Position numbers and translations under genes: made by a program. Positions 1 through 7,816 of a DNA stretch of 64,000 nt are shown piece by piece. Under the pieces are notes generated by a model, which was not told where the DNA came from, searched no databases, and saw only the letters and a list, made by a program, of their open reading frames with translations. The first letter of the stretch is position 1. Each line of letters begins with the position of its first letter. The DNA is taken from NCBI RefSeq assembly GCF_003576455.2, contig NZ_CP032869.1, positions 4,712,001 through 4,776,000 of the forward strand. The letters run 5' to 3'. Source of the DNA: Mucilaginibacter celer (GTDB lineage: Bacteria > Bacteroidota > Bacteroidia > Sphingobacteriales > Sphingobacteriaceae).

Positions 1-1
1 A

Positions 2-193
2 ATAAGCTTGCTGGAAGAGATGCTGCCCGAAAATAGGTTTGTGCGCATCCACCGATCGTTTATAGTTTCGCTCAACAAAATAGATTCTTTCTATGCCTAT
101 AGTATTGATGTTGCAGGGCATGAGCTGCCCATAGGGCGCAATTATAAGCAGGATGTGCAGAAAAAGTTGAAAGCGGAGCGGTTGCAGATGTGA
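2..193 (+). CDS. LytTR-family response regulator, C-terminal end (5' truncated)
   Basis: The frame is open from the window edge to a TGA at 191-193, so only the last 63 codons are present. The segment MLPENRFVRIHRSFIVSL followed by an NY(K) turn near the end is the signature of the LytTR DNA-binding domain, which in this phylum usually follows a receiver domain and partners a LytS-type histidine kinase. The receiver half and any kinase lie outside the window. No terminator is obvious before the repeat starting at 225. Family assignment is firm; the regulon is unknown. Confidence 0.85.
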   Translation: MSLLEEMLPENRFVRIHRSFIVSLNKIDSFYAYSIDVAGHELPIGRNYKQDVQKKLKAERLQM

Positions 194-224
194 GGTGGAA
201 GTAGAAAAGAAAAAATGGCGGGCC

Positions 225-350
225 GTGCGATTCCCTCCCACCGGGAGGGTGTAGGGAGGGGTTTCGCAGCCCTTAATATTTCTTAGCATGGTGTATAAAC
301 CCCTCCCTACCACCGCGCCACCTAACGCGCCCCTCCCCAGGGAGGGAATT
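225..350. repeat. CCCTCCC-type palindromic repeat, copy 1
   Basis: Imperfect inverted repeat: GTGCGATTCCCTCCC, then GGGAGGGTGTAGGGAGGGG on the left, answered by AACCCCTCCCT and GGGAGGGAATT on the right. The same words recur at 3276-3400, and in shorter form around 29603 and 53040. It sits between two convergent genes and may act as a folded 3' end. The ORF crossing it on the plus strand is low-complexity and not a gene. Confidence 0.75.
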
Positions 351-368
351 GAAAAAACGGCCGATACC

Positions 369-1778
369 CTACACTATCCACCAATCATTCACCAAATTCA
401 ATTCATCCTTTGCCCTTGTAACTGCCGTATACCACCATTTACAAAGCTCATAGTACGGTGCAGCAAACATGCTTTTATCTAAAAACAGGTAAACTTTATT
501 CCACTCGCCGCCCTGTGCTTTGTGACAGGTTACGGCATATCCGTACGATGCTTTAAGGCAGTTTAGATAAGGATCTTCGCGCATGGCAGTTAAATATTCT
601 TCGCTGTTTGATGGAACTCCTTTGGCCTTCATCAGGTTGTTAAATCGCATCATTAAAGCTTTAGATTCATCGTTAGTATGACTCCCTTTTAAACTTTCGA
701 GCGCATTTAATGATAAGAACAATTTAAATTCTTTTCCTGAAGCAATAGCTGTTACCTGTACCTTCTGAAATTTTATACCCACTTCTTCAACTATTTCCTC
801 CAATTGGTCAATCACTACAAAATCGCCGTTGGTGAGCGGTACGGCATAATTATTTTGCGTTACCAGCAAAACATCACCTATCTGCAGGGGCACATAGCCC
901 GAACCAAAAAGCTCCCGGCGCATATCCCGGTTTATTTGCTGTACGGTTTTGTTGCTGCGTGCTATAGCAAGGCATTGTGTTGGGCCTAATTCTTTATAAT
1001 TTGCCGCGTAGAGCCTGAACATTTCATCATCAGAAACATGAAGCTTTACATTATTCAGATTGCCCGCCGGTAATTTAGGAAACCTGATCCGCTCGCGGCT
1101 CTCGCTTAAAGTTCGGATGGCCCCGGCCAGTACCAGGATATCATTATCGCCTTTAGTGCGTTCAATTTTTGATAACTGGATAGTAACGGGTACTTTTTGC
1201 TGCGCAGAGATCCAATCAGTATCCAAAGCCGGACTAAATGATTGCCCCACCGGCGGCAACTGGCAGGGATCGCCAACAAAAATAATTTTGCTTTTGCCAG
1301 CCACCAGGAAAAAATCGTTCAGTAAAATACCCGAGCCGAATACCGCAAAGTCATTATTTTCAGAAATCTCGCCGGAGAGCATGGAGGCTTCATCAACAAT
1401 ATAAACGGTGGTATCCTCATCGGGCGGGCGGGTGGTGAACTGCAGGGTCATCTGGCCCGAAATTCCTGCGGGTGAGTTTTCGGAGAGCGTTTCTTCATCA
1501 AGCCCGTCTATCTTACTAAAATTATACAGTTCGCTATGTACTGTTGATGCCGTAAAACCTGTTTTGCCCATTAAAACCGTGGCAGCCCTGCCGGTTGCAG
1601 CCAGCATGCAAAACTTTTTCTTTTGATCCTGTAACCATTGGGCAATGTGCTGCATCAAAAAAGTTTTGCCTGTACCTGCGTACCCTTTCAAAACAAAAAC
1701 ATTGGCAGCCGGATGATCCAAAAATTTTTTGATAGCTTTAAAAGCCGCTTTCTGATCTGCGTTTAAGGTTGTAGGCAC
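369..1778 (-). CDS. RecD-like ATP-dependent DNA helicase (AAA_30/UvrD_C_2)
   Basis: 469 aa superfamily 1 helicase. Visible motifs: Walker A GYAGTGKT at residues 32-39, Walker B/DEAD-like VDEASM at about 128-133, motif III GDPCQLPPVG near 180, and C-terminal TCHKAQGGEW near 427 and YTAVTRAKDEL near 450, the last two typical of the UvrD_C_2 fold of RecD and TraA-type helicases. It lacks RecD's long N-terminal extension, so it belongs with the short stand-alone RecD2-like proteins of Bacteroidota rather than with RecBCD. It probably unwinds DNA 5' to 3' during repair or replication restart; the direction is inferred from the family. The next gene in the same direction ends 11 nt upstream of its start codon, so co-transcription is possible. 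Confidence 0.88.
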   Translation of the reverse strand: MPTTLNADQKAAFKAIKKFLDHPAANVFVLKGYAGTGKTFLMQHIAQWLQDQKKKFCMLAATGRAATVLMGKTGFTASTVHSELYNFSKIDGLDEETLSENSPAGISGQMTLQFTTRPPDEDTTVYIVDEASMLSGEISENNDFAVFGSGILLNDFFLVAGKSKIIFVGDPCQLPPVGQSFSPALDTDWISAQQKVPVTIQLSKIERTKGDNDILVLAGAIRTLSESRERIRFPKLPAGNLNNVKLHVSDDEMFRLYAANYKELGPTQCLAIARSNKTVQQINRDMRRELFGSGYVPLQIGDVLLVTQNNYAVPLTNGDFVVIDQLEEIVEEVGIKFQKVQVTAIASGKEFKLFLSLNALESLKGSHTNDESKALMMRFNNLMKAKGVPSNSEEYLTAMREDPYLNCLKASYGYAVTCHKAQGGEWNKVYLFLDKSMFAAPYYELCKWWYTAVTRAKDELNLVNDWWIV

Positions 1779-1789
1779 TTATATTTTTA

Positions 1790-2107
1790 TTAATTAAAAG
1801 GGCTAAAGGTAGCAAACATGTTGCCCGCTTCTGCCAAAGTATTTAAGGGTAGGTAATCACATACCTCTGCATACTCGCCCCACATTTGTTGTACTACCGG
1901 ATTATGGTGTGCCGTAGCTATGGCATCAGCGCTTAGCCATTCAAACACTTCGATAATGGTGCCATCGGCGGCTTCCATCATGATGGATTGGCGGTCGGTT
2001 ACCAAACCTTCCTGTTGCAGGCGGGGTAAATGGGTTTTCATTAGTTGTTTTAGTGCTTCCTGCTTGCCTGGCTTTGGTTTGTAGGCTACAATTACAATTT
2101 GTCCCAT
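1790..2107 (-). CDS. Putative quinol monooxygenase (ABM domain)
   Basis: 105 aa single-domain protein beginning MGQIVIVAYKPKPGKQEAL, with the alternating beta-alpha pattern and EVFEWLSADAIATAHHNP segment of antibiotic-biosynthesis-monooxygenase (ABM/YgiN-like) ferredoxin-fold proteins. These work as dimers, usually on quinones or aromatic metabolites, without cofactor. It lies 11 nt upstream of the helicase gene on the same strand; no functional link is evident. The substrate cannot be deduced. Confidence 0.75.
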   Translation of the reverse strand: MGQIVIVAYKPKPGKQEALKQLMKTHLPRLQQEGLVTDRQSIMMEAADGTIIEVFEWLSADAIATAHHNPVVQQMWGEYAEVCDYLPLNTLAEAGNMFATFSPFN

Positions 2108-2172
2108 GGCGTTCAGTTTTTGTATTGCAATTTACTAAAACCGCGGACGTTTTTAAAACCTACGAATCTAAT

Positions 2173-2270
2173 CAACGCAGGTTTAAGCGTCTACGCTTGA
2201 ACCTGCGTTGAAAAGGAAGCGTCCACGCTTCCGACAACCCGAATGAATTGTGTTAAGCGTGGACGCTTAC
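2173..2270. repeat. Cluster of three AAGCGTnnACGCTT palindromes
   Basis: Three hairpins in under 100 bp: a 38-nt near-perfect inverted repeat with arms CAACGCAGGTTTAAGCG and CGCTTGAACCTGCGTTG (2173-2210), GGAAGCGTCCACGCTTCC (2215-2232) and GTTAAGCGTGGACGCTTAC (2252-2270). All carry the AAGCG-CGCTT core. They separate two minus-strand genes. The family resembles the small palindromes at 7668-7717, 19240-19410 and 23376-23424. Confidence 0.7.
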
Positions 2271-2283
2271 CCTATTTAGTTGC

Positions 2284-3126
2284 TTATTCCCCTTCCGGAA
2301 AATCGGCTCCCGTGGTAGTATCCTCCCAGGCATCAAAATCCTTTTGCAACTCCTGCAGTTTATTGCGCGCGCCTTTTAAAGCGGCTTTGCCTAACAGTAA
2401 ACGCAGTGGCGGGTTTTCTGCCTCAACTGCTGCAACAATGGCCTTGGCAGCACGTTCCGGATCTCCGGGTTGTTTGCCGCTGTAACCGCGGATATTGTTT
2501 TTATTGGTTCCGGCTGTTTCTTTATAATCGTCGATAACAATTTTGCTGTTGTTGGCTGATCTGCCTGCCCAATCTGTACGGAAACCACTTGGTGCAATAA
2601 CGGTTACTTTGATGCCCAGATGTTTGGTTTCTTTAGCCAAAGCTTCCGAATAACCATCAACAGCAAACTTGGTAGCATTGTAAAAACCGACAGCGGGGAA
2701 TGCCACGAGGCCACCTATCGAGGCCACGTTAACCACATGTCCGCTGCGTTGCGCACGCATAATGGGCAACACAGCTTTGGTTACGTTAGCCAATCCGAAG
2801 AAATTGATCTCGAACATGCGGCGCACTTCATCTTCTTCACTCTCTTCTATCGCACCAAAATAGCCAATGCCGGCATTGTTCACCAACACGTCGATGGTGC
2901 CGAATTTTTGTTGCACTGTTTCAACCGCTGTTTTAATCTCATCGGGCTTTGTAACATCCAGTTTAAGCGCTACCGCTGTTTCGGGATAAGCCTCAACAAT
3001 ATCCTTCACATCATCGGTATTGCGCGATGCTACACCTGCTTTATAGCCTAACTCTAAAACCAGTTTCGCCAGCTCGCGGCCAAAGCCTGTTGAGCAGCCT
3101 GTTATTAACCATACTTTTTTACTCAT
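2284..3126 (-). CDS. Short-chain dehydrogenase/reductase (classical SDR)
   Basis: 280 aa from the ATG at 3126 (MSKKVWLITG). An upstream in-frame ATG at 3150 adds eight residues not typical of the family, so I prefer the later start. Nucleotide-binding motif TGCSTGFG at residues 9-16, NNAG at 83-86, catalytic Ser136, Tyr149 and Lys153 (YNATK). The layout matches the classical SDRs often annotated as oxidoreductases acting on small ketones or retinol-like substrates. The C-terminal lid (residues 190-280) defines substrate choice, which cannot be read here. It is monocistronic, with repeats on both sides. Confidence 0.9.
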   Translation of the reverse strand: MSKKVWLITGCSTGFGRELAKLVLELGYKAGVASRNTDDVKDIVEAYPETAVALKLDVTKPDEIKTAVETVQQKFGTIDVLVNNAGIGYFGAIEESEEDEVRRMFEINFFGLANVTKAVLPIMRAQRSGHVVNVASIGGLVAFPAVGFYNATKFAVDGYSEALAKETKHLGIKVTVIAPSGFRTDWAGRSANNSKIVIDDYKETAGTNKNNIRGYSGKQPGDPERAAKAIVAAVEAENPPLRLLLGKAALKGARNKLQELQKDFDAWEDTTTGADFPEGE

Positions 3127-3202
3127 GGTAGATTGTGTTTTTATATTCAAATTAACAGCTTAACGGGTAATTGTTTGTCAGGGATGTTTCATTGTTACAG
3201 AA

Positions 3203-3502
3203 GCCCCTCTAAATCTCCCCTGAAGGGAAGACTTTTCCAATATAATCCGCTCCTCGAAGCAAAAAAGGGAGGGATTGTGCGATTCCCTCCCCTGGGAGAG
3301 TGTATGGAGGGGTTTCGCCGCTATGTATTGCCGCTGTGCATGGCGCAGAACCCCTCCCTCCCACTACACTTCCCTATCGCGCCCCCCGGGGGAGGGAATT
3401 AAAAATTGTTCATACAGACATCTACTCAAAACAAAAACGGCGATGAGCATTCACTCATCGCCGTTTTTGAAAGTCTCCCCTTCAGGGGAGATTTAGAGGG
3501 GC
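3203..3502. repeat. Composite repeat with 31-32 bp inverted ends enclosing CCCTCCC palindrome copy 2
   Basis: Left arm 3203-3235 (GCCCCTCTAAATCTCCCC start) and right arm 3471-3502 are near-perfect inverted copies about 235 bp apart. Between them lie a second CCCTCCC palindrome (3276-3400) and the terminator hairpin at 3433-3469. No transposase is encoded. A composite of similar design lies at 13526-13812. Confidence 0.7.
3433..3469 (-). terminator. Rho-independent terminator of the M1 peptidase gene
   Basis: Perfect stem AACGGCGATGAG / CTCATCGCCGTT with a short loop, flanked by A-run on the plus strand and T-run on both readings, so it may work in both directions. It lies 43 nt past the stop of the minus-strand peptidase gene. 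Confidence 0.8.
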
Positions 3503-3511
3503 ATCAGGGCC

Positions 3512-5503
3512 TTACTTCTTCCAAACGTTATTGTCTGCATTATAATCAGGCAATACCTTATCCGGATCATAAGTTACCGATTCAATTTCTTCGGTTGATG
3601 GATATTTGAATGTCCAGGTGGCGTTACGCTCCCAAACTTCAACAGGTAGTTTTATACGGTCGGTTTTGCCGCCGGTGGTTTTTACTTCCAGGATAACCGG
3701 CATCGCCATTTTACCCAGGTTGTTGATGGTGATCAGCGAACCTTTGGTTGGGTCGTTATCAACATATTTTACGTCGCTTACGGCAACATCCAAACGCCAG
3801 TCGTTCAGGAACCAGCCTCTCCAAAACCATTGCAGGTTTTCGCCGGCAGCATTTTCCATGGTGCGGAAAAAGTCGTCGGGTTGCGGGTGTTTAAATGCCC
3901 AGCGGTTAATGTAGGTTTTAAACGCAAAATCGAAACGTTCAGGGCCTAAAATCTGCTCGCGCAGCATTACCAAACCGGCGCTTGGTTTTGAATAAAGCAA
4001 TGTACCTGTGTTTCTTTCTTTCAGGTTGGCCGGCTGGCTCATAATCGGCTCCAGCTCGGGTTTGGTGAAGAAGTCGCCTGTGCGGTGCATATCCGTAGGG
4101 CGGGTGCTTTTGTACTCGCCATTGTTAAAATCGGCGGTAGAAAGGGTATTGATAAAAGTATTGAAACCTTCGTCCATCCAGCCGTACATACGCTCGTTCG
4201 ATCCAACGATCATCGGGAACCAGGTGTGGCCAAACTCGTGGTCATTCACACCCCAAAGGCTTCCTTTTTTAGCCTTCGATCCGCAGAAAACAATACCCGG
4301 ATATTCCATACCGCCAACAATACCGGCAACGGCTGTAGCAGCAGGATAAGGAAATTCGAACCATTTTTTCGAATTGTACTCGATAGATTTTTTCACGTAC
4401 TCGGTAGATCGGCCCCAGGCGTCATTGCCATCGCTTTCAACAGGATAAGCCGAAATAGCGGTTGATTTTTTACCGCTTGGCAAATCCATTTTAGCGGCGT
4501 CGATAATAAACGCTGCCGATGAAGCCCATGAAGCATCGCGCGCGTTTTTAATTTTAAAGTGCCAGGTTAAAGTTGGTTTACCGGCCGGGCGCGATTTTGG
4601 ATCGGTAACCTCATTAGCGCCACGGATAATTACCGTAGTTTCACTTTTTTCGGCAGCTGCCCAGCGTTTTACCTGCTCAGGAGTATAAACTTCCTGCGGG
4701 TTCAGCAACTCGCCCGATGCCACTACGATGTGATTTGAAGGAGCTGTGATGCTCAGATCAAAATCACCATACTCCAGGTAAAACTCACCCGGACCACTGT
4801 ATGGCAGGGTATTCCAGCCCATTACATCATCATACACACAAACACGTGGGTACCATTGTGCAATGGTGTAAATTTTACCATTTTTAGTTTGCAGGTAACC
4901 CATACGGTCCGATCCGTAGTTAGGCGATACAAACGAATATTCAATTTTCACTTTGGCCTGGCCACCGTTGGCAGCAATATCTTTTGGTAAAAAGATCTGC
5001 ATACGGGTATCATTGATCAGGAATTTAACATCACTGTACTCACCTTTGGCATTGCCAACTTTTACCGATTTAATTTTATAACCGGCATCAAAAGCTTCGC
5101 CGCGGCCCCAGTTACGGCTGCCCGCCGGCGGAACGATGGCAGTTCCCCTCGAATCGAGTTTAAACAAATTCTGATCAAGCTGCATCCACATAAAGCCCAA
5201 AGTTTGCGGACTGTTATTGGTGTAGGTTAAAGTTTCAGAGCCGGTAATTTCGTTGGTTTGATCGTTCAATTTGGCGGCCAATTGGTAATCGGCACGGTTT
5301 TGCCAGTATTTGGCACCCGGTTCGCCGCTTGCGGCGCGGAATTCGGTACCGTTTTTAGTGTAAAAACCCGGACCAAAAGTTTCATGGTAATCATACACCG
5401 ATCCCGGCGGGGTGGTGGTTGCGGGCGCCGCTTGCTGGGCATTACCTACGGCAGCAGCCAACGTAAGGGCAAGGCTGCAACCTGCCATCAGTTTTAGTTT
5501 CAT
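3512..5503 (-). CDS. M1-family zinc metallopeptidase (aminopeptidase-like)
   Basis: 663 aa. Residues 1-22 form a signal peptide (hydrophobic run ending AVGNAQQ), so the enzyme is exported. Zinc motif HEFGH at 422-426 with the third ligand Glu445 in MDEGFN, and the substrate-binding GGMEYP at 397-402, a variant of the GxMEN exopeptidase motif. The N-terminal half is the beta-rich M1 saddle domain. Periplasmic M1 enzymes of Bacteroidota trim peptides for uptake; the exact specificity is unknown. It is preceded by a 290-bp divergent region shared with the vWA-TIR gene and followed by a strong terminator. Confidence 0.93.
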   Translation of the reverse strand: MKLKLMAGCSLALTLAAAVGNAQQAAPATTTPPGSVYDYHETFGPGFYTKNGTEFRAASGEPGAKYWQNRADYQLAAKLNDQTNEITGSETLTYTNNSPQTLGFMWMQLDQNLFKLDSRGTAIVPPAGSRNWGRGEAFDAGYKIKSVKVGNAKGEYSDVKFLINDTRMQIFLPKDIAANGGQAKVKIEYSFVSPNYGSDRMGYLQTKNGKIYTIAQWYPRVCVYDDVMGWNTLPYSGPGEFYLEYGDFDLSITAPSNHIVVASGELLNPQEVYTPEQVKRWAAAEKSETTVIIRGANEVTDPKSRPAGKPTLTWHFKIKNARDASWASSAAFIIDAAKMDLPSGKKSTAISAYPVESDGNDAWGRSTEYVKKSIEYNSKKWFEFPYPAATAVAGIVGGMEYPGIVFCGSKAKKGSLWGVNDHEFGHTWFPMIVGSNERMYGWMDEGFNTFINTLSTADFNNGEYKSTRPTDMHRTGDFFTKPELEPIMSQPANLKERNTGTLLYSKPSAGLVMLREQILGPERFDFAFKTYINRWAFKHPQPDDFFRTMENAAGENLQWFWRGWFLNDWRLDVAVSDVKYVDNDPTKGSLITINNLGKMAMPVILEVKTTGGKTDRIKLPVEVWERNATWTFKYPSTEEIESVTYDPDKVLPDYNADNNVWKK

Positions 5504-5793
5504 TGTTCAGTCAAATAAATTGCGTAAAGAAACAAGTATACTACAAATTAGGCAGATGCGAAAGTTAGGTAAAACGATTGTTACGGAGATATTAAGGAGA
5601 ATAAACCTGAACCGTGAGATTGTTAGCAAATTATAAATCACTGCCAATTCAGCAGGCGAATATAGTTTAACGAATTATCAGTTGACCCAAATCTGTTAGT
5701 TAATGTTATGAAATAAAAACAATTATGTTTCTGGTAAAAAAAGTGTTGTTTAGTATCTTGCAATAAAAATTTATATCCTAAACTAAGCACGAA

Positions 5794-7113
5794 ATGAAAC
5801 CAACAGCAGATAAGCCACTACTTGTAGGCATACTTGTGGATGTGTCAGGTTCAATGATGAGCGCAATAGAAAACAAGTCGGGTAATACTATTTCAAGACT
5901 GGAAAGCTTCCGGGACGCGCTTGAAGATCTGGTGAAAAAGGCATCTATTCTTTCAAGAGCCAATTCAAGCGAAAGGATAGCTCCATTAATCAATATATTT
6001 TCTTATGGCTTTGGATTTGGGGGAATACTGTCTGCTTTTTTTGGTTCGAAGGGGCCAAAAGTAAGAGATCTGCTTGACACGCCATTTACCTCGAACACAA
6101 CAGTGGCGATTGACCAATTAGCAAATAATTGGCGTGACTATAAAAATCATCTTGAAAAATTAGCAAGGGAAATGCTTGGTGATACTCCTATGAAAGAAGG
6201 GTTTCAGGCCGTTTTTTCCCGGTTCGAATTTGAGCTAAGAAATAAATCGTATGCAGAAGGGCCGGTCCTTTTTGTTTTATCAGATGGCGACCCTACGGAT
6301 TCAGCTTACCATGACCGTTCGGATATTATTTCAATTGCTGAAAAAATCAAGCGGCTTGGCGTAACTATTATCTCTTGCTACGTTACCGATCATAATATTA
6401 CAGAGTCGAGAAAGCTATATTCCAATCACAGAAGTGACTGGCCGTCCGGAGCCAATTTAATGCTTAAGTGTGCATCAACTATATCGCCCGGTTCTCCCTT
6501 TGCAAATTACTTAAGAGAATATGGTTGGAATTTCGAACCCAATGCAAGATTATTTAACCAGGTTAATCAATCCGAACTGTTATCGGAATTTATGCAAATG
6601 GTACTAAGTCCTCTAAACGATAAGACTACACCGGTAAAAGCATCATCTAAAACAAAAGTATTTATAAGTTATAGTCATCAGGATTCGAGCTATTTTAACA
6701 AAGGATCGTTGATAGATTATTTGTCTGGGCTGGAACGGGAGGGATTTGAGTTTTGGTATGATAAAAAAATACTTGCAGGAGACGATTGGGACGACGAGAT
6801 AAAGCAACAAATAGAAAAGGCGGATATCGTTTTAACTTTAGTGAGTCAATATTTTTTAAATTCAAAATACTGTTCAAATACCGAAGTACAACTCTTCTTA
6901 CAAAACCAGCGGTCCCGCGGATTAATAATTTTCCCCGTTATACTATCTCCTTGTGATTGGAAATCTCATGATTGGTTAACCAGAACTCAATTCGAGCCGA
7001 GAGAAGGGATGTCGATAGAAGTTGATTTTATTAATAAAGGGCAAAGAGAACAGCTTTATTTAACAATATTACAACAACTTAGAAAATTAGCTCACAGAAA
7101 CAATTTCGATTAG
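5794..7113 (+). CDS. vWA-TIR fusion protein
   Basis: 439 aa with two recognisable domains. Residues 8-200 form a von Willebrand A fold with a complete MIDAS metal site: DVSGS (Asp16, Ser18, Ser20), Thr131 in LGDTP and Asp164 in LSDGD. Residues 288-435 form a TIR domain: KVFISYSHQD at the start, FEFWYDKK, then IEKADIVLTLVS and SNTEV with Glu364 placed where bacterial TIR NADases carry the catalytic glutamate. There is no signal peptide or membrane segment. The gene is more AT-rich than its neighbours and stands alone between a metallopeptidase and an ArsC-like gene, which suggests acquisition by transfer. Bacterial TIR domains commonly degrade NAD in antiphage defence; here the vWA part may sense or recruit a partner. 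The role is inferred. Confidence 0.85.
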   Translation: MKPTADKPLLVGILVDVSGSMMSAIENKSGNTISRLESFRDALEDLVKKASILSRANSSERIAPLINIFSYGFGFGGILSAFFGSKGPKVRDLLDTPFTSNTTVAIDQLANNWRDYKNHLEKLAREMLGDTPMKEGFQAVFSRFEFELRNKSYAEGPVLFVLSDGDPTDSAYHDRSDIISIAEKIKRLGVTIISCYVTDHNITESRKLYSNHRSDWPSGANLMLKCASTISPGSPFANYLREYGWNFEPNARLFNQVNQSELLSEFMQMVLSPLNDKTTPVKASSKTKVFISYSHQDSSYFNKGSLIDYLSGLEREGFEFWYDKKILAGDDWDDEIKQQIEKADIVLTLVSQYFLNSKYCSNTEVQLFLQNQRSRGLIIFPVILSPCDWKSHDWLTRTQFEPREGMSIEVDFINKGQREQLYLTILQQLRKLAHRNNFD

Positions 7114-7170
7114 TAATAACATTACAACCTTATGTCGTAAATTTTTGTCTCTAATCACCCTTATGTTATG

Positions 7171-7218
7171 CTATACAAGTCTGCCATCATTTAGCAAAAG
7201 AGTAGCAGACTTGTATAG
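7171..7218 (+). terminator. Long-stem hairpin after the vWA-TIR gene
   Basis: Perfect 14-bp inverted repeat CTATACAAGTCTGC (7171-7184) and GCAGACTTGTATAG (7205-7218) with a 20-nt loop. No long T-run follows, so termination is plausible but not certain. It could also be a recombination or protein-binding site bounding the transferred gene. Confidence 0.5.
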
Positions 7219-7286
7219 TATATAACATATGATTGAAACAATAATCGTTTGCTTTCTTAGCAAGAGCCCCCCATTCGTTCTTTAAA

Positions 7287-7637
7287 TTACTTCCCCAAAA
7301 AATGGTCGGCATAAACCTTCTCATCAAACCCAAAAAACAAAAACCCGCCATCTTCAATAACCGGGCGTTTGATCATGCTGGTTTTTTGCTGTAGTAATTG
7401 TAGGGCATCGGTGTTGGTTTTGATGCTTTCTTTAACCGCCGGGTCGAGCTGTTTCCAGGTGAGGCCTTGTTTGTTCATAAACTTTTCGTAGCCTGCCTTG
7501 GTATCCCACTCCTGCAGTTTTTCGGTGCTTACGCCAAGCTTTTTAAAATCCTGAAAATCGTAATCAACTTTATTTTCTTTCAGCCAGTCGATGGCTTTTT
7601 TTACTGTATTGCAATTGGTTATTCCGTAAACTTTCAT
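7287..7637 (-). CDS. Spx/ArsC/YffB-family thioredoxin-fold protein
   Basis: 116 aa. MKVYGITNCNTVKKAIDWL carries the single active-site Cys9 (CNTVKKA instead of CxxC), followed by the FM(N)KQGLTWKQL segment and the IKRPVIEDGG strand, typical of the YffB/ArsC-like family. Members reduce arsenate or handle glutathione-linked thiols, while Spx relatives bind RNA polymerase. The arsenate triad arginines are not obvious, so YffB-like is the best call. No arsenic genes are nearby. Confidence 0.82.
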   Translation of the reverse strand: MKVYGITNCNTVKKAIDWLKENKVDYDFQDFKKLGVSTEKLQEWDTKAGYEKFMNKQGLTWKQLDPAVKESIKTNTDALQLLQQKTSMIKRPVIEDGGFLFFGFDEKVYADHFLGK

Positions 7638-7667
7638 TGTGTAAATTTAGTGATTAAAGCGATAAAT

Positions 7668-7717
7668 CTGTAGTTGCAAACTACAGGCATAGTCATCCGA
7701 AGTCAGAGACTTCGGAT
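7668..7717. repeat. Pair of short palindromes
   Basis: CTGTAGTTGCAAACTACAG at 7668-7686 and ATCCGAAGTC/GACTTCGGAT at 7695-7717, each a near-perfect hairpin. They lie upstream of the ArsC-like gene start and resemble the hairpin pairs at 23376-23424. Confidence 0.65.
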
Positions 7718-7752
7718 AGCGGTATACAGCGTTTCATACAATTTTCGTCAAT

Positions 7753-7774
7753 AAAAAAGGTGCCTCGCGGCACC
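7753..7774 (-). terminator. Rho-independent terminator of the first outer-membrane receptor
   Basis: On the minus strand GGTGCC-GCGA-GGCACC is followed by TTTTTT. It stands 43 nt beyond the receptor stop codon at 7817. Confidence 0.88.
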
Positions 7775-7816
7775 TGATTGTTGGTTATTAATAGTTGCAT
7801 ATGCTCAAGTTGTTAA

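Noticed and set aside
3133..3609. ORFs of 67-89 aa over the 3.1-3.6 kb gap
   Set aside because: They are translations of the CCCTCCC palindromic composite and terminator; Pro/Arg-rich low complexity.
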